Assembly (NCBI GenBank): GCA_913062575.1
Contig: CAJXVT010000001.1
Location: 62,001-126,000, forward strand
Reading direction: 5' to 3'
DNA from: an uncultured Flavobacteriaceae bacterium
GTDB lineage: Bacteria > Bacteroidota > Bacteroidia > Flavobacteriales > Flavobacteriaceae
DNA length: 64,000 nt
Under the pieces are notes generated by a model. That model was not told the origin of the DNA. It made no database searches and saw only the letters and a list, made by a program, of their open reading frames with translations. Of the stretch, positions 7,904-14,436 are shown in pieces. Numbering within the stretch: the first letter of the stretch is position 1; every line of letters begins with the position of its first letter. A program made the position numbers and the translations under genes.

Positions 7904-8526
7904 TGGAATATTTAGAGATAGAAACCTGGAATCGCAAACAGCATTTCGAGCATTTTAAAGAATTGTTAGATCCTTATTTTGCAGTTACTGTAGAAGTTGA
8001 TGTAACGAAAGCATATCAAACAGCTAAAGAAAAAGAGTTACCGTTTTTTGTGTTGTATTTGCATGCATGTATGAAGGCAATTAATGCTATTGAGAACTTT
8101 AAGTATAGAATTACAAACGAAGAAAGAATTAGAATCTATGATGTAATTCATGCTTCAGCAACCATTATGAGACCAGATCATACTTTTGGGTTTTCATTTA
8201 TTCATTATTCAGAGAGCTTTGATAAGTTTTATCAGAATTTTAATAAAGAAAAAGAACGAATTTTAAATTCAACAGATTTATTTCCACCAATTAATTCTGA
8301 TGATTGTGTGTATTGCTCTGCCTTGCCTTGGATAAATTTCACAGGACATAAGGAGCCAAAGAATAGTGAAAGTGATTCAATTACCAGATTAGCGTTTGGG
8401 AAGTTTGTAGAGAAAGAAAACAAACTAAAAATGCCCGTCTCTATAACGGTAAATCATGCGCTGATAGATGGCTATCATGTGAGTTTGTTTTTTGAAAATT
8501 ATCAAAAAGCATTAGATAGTATTTAA
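7903..8526 (+). CDS. Chloramphenicol acetyltransferase-like (CAT-fold) acyltransferase
   Basis: The 207-aa protein is the size of type A CAT monomers. The catalytic-His region is recognisable as NHALIDGYHVSLFFE near residue 185, equivalent to the HH-x-DG-x-H segment of CAT. CSALPWINFTGH near residue 133 corresponds to the other conserved core segment. CAT enzymes are acetyl-CoA-dependent trimers. The first His of the HH pair is Asn here. The gene is coupled to a HAD gene and lies inside a Kdo8N cluster, so an endogenous acylation role, perhaps of a sugar, is more likely than drug resistance. That role is inference, and no acceptor can be named. Confidence 0.75.
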   Translation: MEYLEIETWNRKQHFEHFKELLDPYFAVTVEVDVTKAYQTAKEKELPFFVLYLHACMKAINAIENFKYRITNEERIRIYDVIHASATIMRPDHTFGFSFIHYSESFDKFYQNFNKEKERILNSTDLFPPINSDDCVYCSALPWINFTGHKEPKNSESDSITRLAFGKFVEKENKLKMPVSITVNHALIDGYHVSLFFENYQKALDSI

Positions 8527-8543
8527 TAACCAAAAAGTTTATT

Positions 8544-8551
8544 TATTTTTG
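8544..8551 (+). promoter_or_regulatory. -7 promoter element of kdnB
   Basis: TATTTTTG fits TAnnTTTG and lies 21 bases before the kdnB ATG, in the short gap after the CAT-like gene. kdnB may thus have its own promoter. Confidence 0.45.
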
Positions 8552-8572
8552 CAGCAAATAAGATAACACACT

Positions 8573-9655
8573 ATGAGTTTTAGAAATTTCCCAATGGTTC
8601 CTCGAGTAGTTTTCGGTAGAGGATGTTTTAATCAATTAGATGAAATATTAGCTCCAAAACGTAAAAGCGAAAAAGCACCATTTATATTTATTGTGGATGC
8701 TATTTTTAAAGGAAATGACTGGTTAATCAGTAGAATCCCATTGCATTTTAACGATAAAATTATTTATGTAAGTGCAGAAGAAGAGCCAAAAACAACTTAT
8801 GTTGATGGTTATAGAGATGATTTAGTAGCTGAGTTTGATGAAATTCCTTCTGGAATTATCGGAATTGGTGGAGGAACAATGTTAGACTACGCAAAAGCGG
8901 TGTCATTAATGTTAACAAATCCAGGAAGCTCTGCAGATTATCAAGGTTGGGATTTAGTAAAAAATCAAGGAGTATATCATGTTGGAATTCCAACAATTTC
9001 TGGAACTGGAGCAGAGGTTTCAAGAACAACAGTTTTAACAGGGCCAGAACGTAAATTAGGGATGAATTCTGATTACACACCGTTTGATCAAGTAGTGTTA
9101 GACCCAGAATTATGTAAAGATGTGCCAACAAATCAATGGTTTTATACTGGTATGGATTGTTATATTCACTGTATTGAATCATTAACTGGAACTTTCTTAA
9201 ATACATTTAGTGAAAGTTACGGAGAGAAATCTTTAGACTTATGTAGAAGAGTGTTTATAGAAAAAGACATTCGTGATGATGAAAGTCAAGACGAATTGAT
9301 GATGGCTTCATGGCACGGAGGAATGAGCATTGCTTATTCTCAAGTAGGTGTTGCGCATGCAATGAGTTACGGTTTGTCTTATTTATTAGGAACAAAACAC
9401 GGAATCGGAAACTGTATCGTTTTTGATCAATTAGAAGAATTTTACCCAGAAGGAGTTGCAGAATTCAAAATGATGGTGAAAAAGCACAATATTGATATTC
9501 CGAAAGGATTGTGTAAAGACTTGTCTGATGCTGAGTTTGATACCATGATTGATGTTTCTTTAAGTTTAGTTCCGTTATGGGAAAACGCTTTAGGAGATGA
9601 TTGGCAAAAAACAATCACTAGAGAAAAGTTAAGAACAATGTTTGAAAAAATGTAA
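8573..9655 (+). CDS. kdnB: Kdo 8-oxidase (iron-dependent alcohol dehydrogenase family)
   Basis: This 360-aa protein belongs to the iron-containing alcohol dehydrogenase family. GIGGGTMLDYAKAVS near residue 98 binds the cofactor. Metal ligands are visible as the Asp and His in TGMDCYIHCIES (about residues 196-200), the His in VGVAHAMSYGL and the His in GTKHGIGNC. The start MSFRNFPMVPRVVFGRG and the SADYQGWDL and DQLEEFYPEG segments fit Shewanella KdnB as I remember it. KdnB oxidises C8 of Kdo to the aldehyde that KdnA aminates. Together with kdnA and kdsB it defines a Kdo8N pathway. Generic fermentation-type alcohol dehydrogenase is the alternative, but the neighbourhood argues against it. Confidence 0.88.
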   Translation: MSFRNFPMVPRVVFGRGCFNQLDEILAPKRKSEKAPFIFIVDAIFKGNDWLISRIPLHFNDKIIYVSAEEEPKTTYVDGYRDDLVAEFDEIPSGIIGIGGGTMLDYAKAVSLMLTNPGSSADYQGWDLVKNQGVYHVGIPTISGTGAEVSRTTVLTGPERKLGMNSDYTPFDQVVLDPELCKDVPTNQWFYTGMDCYIHCIESLTGTFLNTFSESYGEKSLDLCRRVFIEKDIRDDESQDELMMASWHGGMSIAYSQVGVAHAMSYGLSYLLGTKHGIGNCIVFDQLEEFYPEGVAEFKMMVKKHNIDIPKGLCKDLSDAEFDTMIDVSLSLVPLWENALGDDWQKTITREKLRTMFEKM

Positions 9656-9690
9656 TTGTTTTAATTACGTTTTAAATCAATAATTTATAG

Positions 9691-9698
9691 TAAATTTG
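9691..9698 (+). promoter_or_regulatory. -7 promoter element upstream of the 86-aa gene
   Basis: TAAATTTG fits TAnnTTTG and lies 19 bases before the ATG at 9718. Confidence 0.45.
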
Positions 9699-9717
9699 CA
9701 CCCAAAATAAGAAAATT

Positions 9718-9978
9718 ATGGCAAGCATAAAAAATTTAAAAAAAGACATCAACTATACATTAGGTGATATTATTGGTGTTTGTGATTTGGTACAGTTAGA
9801 TCCAGCAAAAGCAGGAAAAGCGGAAGTAGTAATAGACGAAACGATTAATGTATTTGATGCATTAATGGCAAAAGTAAATGCTAAAGGTGTAGAAAATAAA
9901 AAAGCACATTATAAAGCGATTGGAGCAGAGTTAGAAGCAAGTGCTAAAGACCTAGTTGCAAAAATAAATAAGTTATAA
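9718..9978 (+). CDS. Small conserved-looking protein of unknown function
   Basis: This is an 86-aa soluble protein with no signal peptide or membrane segment and no motif I recognise. It is rich in Ala, Lys and Glu and appears mostly helical. Its own -7 promoter box lies upstream and a strong terminator lies downstream, so it is a monocistronic unit. That pattern, together with good codon use, makes it a real and possibly well-expressed gene. No function is proposed. Confidence 0.75.
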   Translation: MASIKNLKKDINYTLGDIIGVCDLVQLDPAKAGKAEVVIDETINVFDALMAKVNAKGVENKKAHYKAIGAELEASAKDLVAKINKL

Positions 9979-10001
9979 TTACAGTTTTTTAACTTAATTT
10001 T

Positions 10002-10036
10002 AAAAATCATCTTTTTCTAAAGATGATTTTTTTTTG
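10002..10036 (+). terminator. Intrinsic terminator after the 86-aa gene
   Basis: AAAAATCATCTTT and AAAGATGATTTTT form a perfect stem with a four-base loop, followed by a long T-run. Confidence 0.85.
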
Positions 10037-10106
10037 TATTTTTATGAAAGTTAAATACTAAAAATAATTATGAACCGTTTATCTTAATAATACCCCAAAA
10101 TTAAGA

Positions 10107-10304
10107 ATGGCTAGAGCAATGTTTGAGTACACAAAGACGGTACTAAAAAAAGTAAGTTTTAATGCAGAATTATTCTGCAAAGAATTAGAAAAAGCATTAC
10201 AGAGGTTATTGCCTCATGAAGTAAATGAATTAACAATTTGGATTAAACAATACACTTCTAATAAACCAGAACTGTATGCTTGTTTAGCTTTAATAAAAGA
10301 ATAA
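10107..10304 (+). CDS. Small conserved-looking protein of unknown function
   Basis: This encodes 65 aa from ATG 10107, or 61 aa from MFEYTK at 10119; the second start fits a compact conserved family better, but neither has a decisive ribosome-binding site. The sequence is helical and charged, with FCKELEKALQRLLPHEVNEL in the middle, and has no signal peptide or metal motif. Related short proteins are, as far as I recall, common in Flavobacteriia, but I do not know a function. It converges on the ECF-sigma operon, and a shared bidirectional terminator covers its stop codon. Confidence 0.7.
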   Translation: MARAMFEYTKTVLKKVSFNAELFCKELEKALQRLLPHEVNELTIWIKQYTSNKPELYACLALIKE

Positions 10305-10335
10305 AAAAAAGGAGAACTATTTGTTCTCCTTTTTT
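10304..10335. terminator. Bidirectional terminator between converging genes
   Basis: AAAAAAAGGAGAAC, a short loop and GTTCTCCTTTTTT form a stem with A- and T-runs on both sides. It contains or touches the stop codons of both neighbouring genes. Confidence 0.85.
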
Positions 10336-10793
10336 AATTTTCTAACTTTTTGACTCTTAAATCTCCTCATCAATCGCCTTTCAAAGTCTCTTTCTCCAAC
10401 TTCTAATAATACAATTTGTTTATAAGAAATGATTTTGCTTAAGTCAGATTGAAAGGTTATGTATCCTTCATAAAGAAGCCTTTTCATTGCTAGCATTTTA
10501 TTAGAAATACTTTTGGCTTGTTTTTCAGTTAAATTATCAATACCTCCAAGTTTATCAATTTCCTTTTTTAATTCGTTTCTTCTTAGATGGTAAAGCTCGT
10601 ATTTTTTCTTTTCGAATTTATTGTAAACTGGCCAAAACTTAGCTGCTTCAGATTCAGATAAATTTAATTTTTCGGTGATGTATGAAACCTTAAGGGTTTT
10701 TATTTTTTTTCTGCTATCTCTATGTTGAGAGAACATACTCAAACTAATGAATAAAGCAAAAATGAAAATTAATATGTGTTTATTGTTTTTCAT
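10317..10793 (-). CDS. Periplasmic helical protein of a sigma-factor operon (Spy/CpxP-like)
   Basis: The 158-aa protein has a signal peptide ending about LSMFSQ, then a mainly helical, highly basic mature part. The segment YITEKLNLSESEAAKFWPVYN recalls the LTxxQ-type helical hairpin proteins Spy and CpxP, which act as periplasmic chaperones or stress sensors. Databases often label such flavobacterial proteins sensor of ECF-type sigma factor; that label rests on context. Its start overlaps the stop of the upstream putative anti-sigma gene (TAATG). It likely works with the anti-sigma and sigma proteins of this operon as an envelope sensor or target. Confidence 0.75.
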   Translation of the reverse strand: MKNNKHILIFIFALFISLSMFSQHRDSRKKIKTLKVSYITEKLNLSESEAAKFWPVYNKFEKKKYELYHLRRNELKKEIDKLGGIDNLTEKQAKSISNKMLAMKRLLYEGYITFQSDLSKIISYKQIVLLEVGERDFERRLMRRFKSQKVRKLKKENK

Positions 10794-11332
10794 TACGATT
10801 CTATTTCTGTTAATAAACTTGAACTATCTATTGTATTTAAATATTCTAATATGTCATCATCATCTATAGATGTGTCGTCTTCTAAAATATTTCTCTCAGT
10901 AAAGTCAGTATCAATAAACTCAATAGCATTAACCGTTGAGTAATCAATATAGTTTTCATCAAACCAGCTATCAAGATCCTCAGATGAAATGGTGTTAAAA
11001 GGATCTTCAGTAGTAAAAATATTTAATCCAATAAAAAGTAGAACACTTGCTGCTGCTGCAGTAGGAATAAATTTTAATACTCTAGATTTTAAAGAAATCA
11101 CTTTTACTTCTTTTTTAGTAATATCTAATTTAGAGAATAAAGTGTCTTCAAAACTTTCAAAATAGCGATCAGGAGTAGAAAATGTATTTCCTACAGGAAA
11201 ATGTTGCTCTCCAATTTTAGAAAACACAGCATCTTCAACAGTGTCAAAATAGTTTTCAGGTATTGAAAAACCATTTTCGTTCTGTGTTTTACCATTGGTA
11301 AAATCGAAGCTATTTTGTTTTTTGTTATTCAT
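10793..11332 (-). CDS. Probable membrane-bound anti-sigma factor
   Basis: The 179-aa protein has a cytoplasmic half of about 88 residues, one membrane segment (FIPTAAAASVLLFIGLNIF, about residues 88-106) and an extremely acidic periplasmic tail. The cytoplasmic half holds two similar segments, GFSIPENYFDTVEDAVFSKI and NTFSTPDRYFESFEDTLFSKL, an internal repeat. No zinc-binding HxxxCxxC is present. Position directly downstream of an ECF sigma gene and the single-pass topology support an anti-sigma role. The family is not one I can name, so this rests mainly on context. Confidence 0.65.
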   Translation of the reverse strand: MNNKKQNSFDFTNGKTQNENGFSIPENYFDTVEDAVFSKIGEQHFPVGNTFSTPDRYFESFEDTLFSKLDITKKEVKVISLKSRVLKFIPTAAAASVLLFIGLNIFTTEDPFNTISSEDLDSWFDENYIDYSTVNAIEFIDTDFTERNILEDDTSIDDDDILEYLNTIDSSSLLTEIES

Positions 11333-11368
11333 TTAATTCTTAGACTTTAAAGTACTTAAAAGGTTTAA

Positions 11369-11917
11369 TTAATGGGGTGTGTTTTTTATATACTCTTCTA
11401 TTTTTCTTACTGCATGAAAATATGACGCCTTTAAAGCTCCTTCTGAGGTTTCTAATATTTGAGAAATATCTTTGTATTTTAAATTATCAAAGTACTTCAT
11501 GTTAAACACCAACTGTTGTTTTGTGGGTAATCTTTTTATTGCTTTCTGTAGTATAATCTGAATTTCATCACCATCAAAATACATATCGCTATTTAAGTTT
11601 GATGCAAGACTATGTTGATAGTCAGAAATATCTACATTACTTTCTCTAGCTCTTTTGTTGATAAAACTAATTGACTCGTTTGTAGCAATTCTATACATCC
11701 AAGAGTATAACTGACTTTCTTGTTTGAATTTATCAATACCTTTAAAAATCTTTATAAAAGTATTTTGCAATACATCATCAGCATCATCATGAGAAATCAC
11801 AATTTTTCGGATGTGCCAATATAGTCGTTCTTTATAGTTGGTAACAAGAGTTCTAAACGCTTTCTCTTTAGTTTGAGCGCTTTGAAGTTGTCCAATAAAT
11901 GTAATTTCGTCTACCAA
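11369..11917 (-). CDS. ECF-subfamily RNA polymerase sigma factor
   Basis: The 182-aa protein has sigma region 2 from about residue 20, with DDADDVLQNTFIKIFKG and the SWMYRIATNESISFINK stretch, and region 4 from about residue 125, with LPTKQQLVFNMKYFDNLKYKDISQ and a helix-turn-helix. The only possible start is TTG at 11917, because a stop codon precedes it directly; the length then fits the family. The two genes downstream encode a putative membrane anti-sigma factor and a periplasmic helical protein, a typical envelope-stress operon. Target promoters are not identifiable here. Confidence 0.93.
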   Translation of the reverse strand: MVDEITFIGQLQSAQTKEKAFRTLVTNYKERLYWHIRKIVISHDDADDVLQNTFIKIFKGIDKFKQESQLYSWMYRIATNESISFINKRARESNVDISDYQHSLASNLNSDMYFDGDEIQIILQKAIKRLPTKQQLVFNMKYFDNLKYKDISQILETSEGALKASYFHAVRKIEEYIKNTPH

Positions 11918-11978
11918 CTAATCATTTTTAGTTTTAGTTTAGACAGTCAGAAGATCAAAAGGTTTAAAAGTAAAATCA

Positions 11979-13427
11979 TTAATTTACTTTTCTTCTTTTT
12001 GTATATCCAAACAGTCTATCTTTCTTAATAATTTCTGCAATTCCTTCTGGAAGCATATCCTCCCAGCCACTTTCATTTGATATGATCATTTTTAAAACTC
12101 TTCTTGAGAAAATATGTAAGATTTCGGGATCAAAATCTGCGATGTCAATAAGTTTTCCATTGTGCTTAAAGAATTTATATAATTCTTTCATTCTAGGGTG
12201 CACCTTAAGATTTTCACTTGTAATATATTCCCCTGAAGCTGCGTCCTTGTAAGGGTACATATAGATTTTTAAATCTCTATAGAACAATTTACCAAATGCT
12301 TCTAAAATTCCACCGCTAATATGTCGGTAGTATTTCTCATCAAAAATTTGAATCAAATTGTAAACTCCCATGGCTAAGGCCATTCTTTCTTTGGTGAACT
12401 CACTAAAATACTCTACTAATTTATAGTATTCTTGGAAATTTGTTATCATAACACTTTGACCAAGAGAACACAATAGTTCAGCCCTGTCTAAAAAGTCACG
12501 TTCGTTTATTTCTCCTTCAGCTCTTAAGTTAGCTAATGTAATTTCGAAAATTATTTGCGAATTGTTAGGGTCTACTTTCTTTTCGCTAAAGAATAATTCT
12601 TTAGATTTCTCAAACATATCCATGTTTACTTTGGTAACGGGTCTAAAACTACCACGTAAGGCCAAAATATTCTTTTTATATAAAACTTGAGCAGGTAATA
12701 AGTTGTTTCCGTCAGAATCAAACATTACAGCGTTTGTCATTCCGTTTTTAACCAATTGTAAACTCATTAATCTGTTGTCTACATACATAAATCGTGGGCC
12801 AGAGAAATTAATCATATCAATTTCTAACTGATCTTTATCTATATTGTCATAAAAGGATTTTACCAATTCCTTCGGATTGTCGTTCATGTAAAACCCACCG
12901 TAAATTAAGTTAACTCCCAAAACACCTAACGTTTCTTGTTGTAAGCGGGCATCAGTTTCTTTAAAGCGTAAGTGCAAAACGATTTCGTTATAATCTTCTA
13001 ATGGATCTAACTGAAAACGAACTCCAACCCAACCGTGGCCTTTAAATTTTTTACTAAAATTAATGGTAGCAACGGTGTTTGCATAACTAAAAAATAATTT
13101 CTCGGGATGTTTTTTTCTGCTTAAACGCTCTTCAATTAAATCAATTTCATGAGTAAGCATTGTTTTTAAACGAGGCTCTGTTACATATCGGTTATCAGAT
13201 TCAATTCCGTAAATGGCATCAGAAAAATCTTTATCATAAGCACTCATGGCTTTTGCAATAGTTCCTGAAGCTCCACCAGCTCTAAAAAAATTACGTACAG
13301 TTTCTTGTCCTGCACCAATTTCAGCAAAAGTTCCATAAATATGAGCATTTAAGTTTACACGTAAAGCTTTACTTCTTGTAGTTGGTACTGAATTTATTTT
13401 TTGATCTCCTTTTAGAGTAATTGCCAT
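11979..13427 (-). CDS. Large conserved protein of unknown function (Gly-rich N-terminal motif)
   Basis: Started at MAITLKG (13427), the protein has 482 aa; the ORF track adds seven unlikely residues. It has no signal peptide or membrane segment. A strongly patterned segment, FAEIGAGQETVRNFFRAGG followed by ASGTIAKAMSAYD, lies near residues 35-70. I recognise it as widely conserved and often mislabelled in databases as TonB-dependent receptor or nicotinate-nucleotide adenylyltransferase; neither fits, as there is no barrel, plug or HxGH motif. The rest is mixed alpha/beta with no motif I know. It has its own -7 promoter box and is monocistronic. Function unknown. Confidence 0.8.
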   Translation of the reverse strand: MAITLKGDQKINSVPTTRSKALRVNLNAHIYGTFAEIGAGQETVRNFFRAGGASGTIAKAMSAYDKDFSDAIYGIESDNRYVTEPRLKTMLTHEIDLIEERLSRKKHPEKLFFSYANTVATINFSKKFKGHGWVGVRFQLDPLEDYNEIVLHLRFKETDARLQQETLGVLGVNLIYGGFYMNDNPKELVKSFYDNIDKDQLEIDMINFSGPRFMYVDNRLMSLQLVKNGMTNAVMFDSDGNNLLPAQVLYKKNILALRGSFRPVTKVNMDMFEKSKELFFSEKKVDPNNSQIIFEITLANLRAEGEINERDFLDRAELLCSLGQSVMITNFQEYYKLVEYFSEFTKERMALAMGVYNLIQIFDEKYYRHISGGILEAFGKLFYRDLKIYMYPYKDAASGEYITSENLKVHPRMKELYKFFKHNGKLIDIADFDPEILHIFSRRVLKMIISNESGWEDMLPEGIAEIIKKDRLFGYTKRRKVN

Positions 13428-13445
13428 GGCTAAAATTTTATATAA

Positions 13446-13453
13446 CAAATGTA
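13446..13453 (-). promoter_or_regulatory. -7 promoter element of the 482-aa protein gene
   Basis: CAAATGTA on the plus strand reads TACATTTG, a TAnnTTTG box 18 bases before the ATG at 13427. Confidence 0.45.
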
Positions 13454-13486
13454 CTAAAAATCGATATTTCTAGTTAATTTTTATGC

Positions 13487-13494
13487 TATTTTTG
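13487..13494 (+). promoter_or_regulatory. -7 promoter element of the MBL-fold gene
   Basis: TATTTTTG fits TAnnTTTG and lies 29 bases before the ATG at 13524. It is divergent from the promoter of the 482-aa gene. Confidence 0.45.
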
Positions 13495-13523
13495 TAAGTA
13501 TAGACTATGATTTTTTATAAACA

Positions 13524-14285
13524 ATGAAAATTACTTTTTTAGGAACTGGAACTTCACAAGGTATTCCGATGATTGCAAACAATCATCCAGTATGTCTATC
13601 TACAAACCCTAAGGATAAAAGATTGCGTTCTTCCATTATGATTTCTTGGGATGATTATAATTATATTGTTGATTGTGGTCCAGACTTTAGAACGCAAATG
13701 TTACGAGAGAATGTACAACGTATAAATGGAGTTTTATTTACGCATGAACATTCTGATCATACAGCTGGCTTTGACGATGTTAGACCTTTTAGCTACCAAA
13801 TGGGAGAAGTGCCTGTGTATTTAGATAAGCGAACGTTAGTGAGTTTGAAAAAACGGTTCGAATATATTTTCACTTCGGAAAACCGATATCCTGGAGCTCC
13901 AAAAGTTGCGGTGAACTTAATTGATGATGCTGTTTTTAATTTAGGCGAAGTGGAAGTAACCCCAATTGAAGTACTGCATGGAGAACTGCCTGTTACTTGT
14001 TATCGATTTAATAATTTTGCATACTTAACAGATATTAAAACGATTTCAGAAAAAGAGAAACATAAACTAAAAGGAATTAAAATATTGGTTGTGAGTGCGC
14101 TAAGGGTAGAGGAGCATCCAACTCATTTTAATTTACAAGAAGCATTAGATTTTGTTAAAGAAATAAATCCAGAGAGAACTTATTTTTCTCACATCAGTCA
14201 TCGATTAGGTTTTCATGATGAGGTTCAAAAACAATTACCCAAAAATGTTTTTTTAGCTTTTGATGGGTTGCAAATTGAGATGTAG
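13524..14285 (+). CDS. MBL-fold metal-dependent hydrolase (PhnP-like)
   Basis: The 253-aa protein has a metallo-beta-lactamase fold: FLGTGTSQGIP at the start, VDCGPDFR near residue 50, the zinc motif FTHEHSDHTAG near residue 73, a later VLHGELPV, and SHISHRLGFHD near residue 225 as the last His ligands. The start and TSQGIP motif are typical of the PhnP/GloB-side branch that includes cyclic-phosphate phosphodiesterases. No phosphonate genes are nearby, so the substrate is unknown. Cytoplasmic, with no signal peptide. The gene stands alone between a divergent and a convergent neighbour. Confidence 0.88.
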   Translation: MKITFLGTGTSQGIPMIANNHPVCLSTNPKDKRLRSSIMISWDDYNYIVDCGPDFRTQMLRENVQRINGVLFTHEHSDHTAGFDDVRPFSYQMGEVPVYLDKRTLVSLKKRFEYIFTSENRYPGAPKVAVNLIDDAVFNLGEVEVTPIEVLHGELPVTCYRFNNFAYLTDIKTISEKEKHKLKGIKILVVSALRVEEHPTHFNLQEALDFVKEINPERTYFSHISHRLGFHDEVQKQLPKNVFLAFDGLQIEM

Positions 14286-14436
14286 TCTTGAGGATTTGCG
14301 TTAAGTTGAATCATGCGAAGTTATGTTGCTAGTCAACTAATTTAGTAGAAGTGGATAGAAAATTCAATGAACACCTTGCAGTCAGGTAATTGCATGTGTT
14401 CTTGAAGTAGTCTAGTGTTTTTGTTTTAAAGTAATT
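14286..14436. other. Intergenic gap between converging genes, nothing convincing
   Basis: This 151-base gap between the MBL-fold and histidine-kinase genes holds a weak GAACAC/GTGTTC inverted pair with a direct TTGCA duplication between the arms, but no T-run hairpin, RNA gene or ORF. Confidence 0.5.

Noticed and set aside
7903-8526. Chloramphenicol resistance gene
   Set aside because: The protein is CAT-like, but the catalytic segment differs and it lies in a chromosomal sugar cluster with no mobile element; a resistance call is not supported.
8856-9206. 116-aa ORF antisense to kdnB
   Set aside because: It lies fully inside a well-supported gene on the other strand and shows low-complexity Leu-rich translation typical of an antisense shadow.
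14286-14436. Possible attachment site or small RNA in the gap
   Set aside because: Only a weak GAACAC/GTGTTC pair and a short TTGCA duplication; no promoter box or terminator supports an RNA gene.
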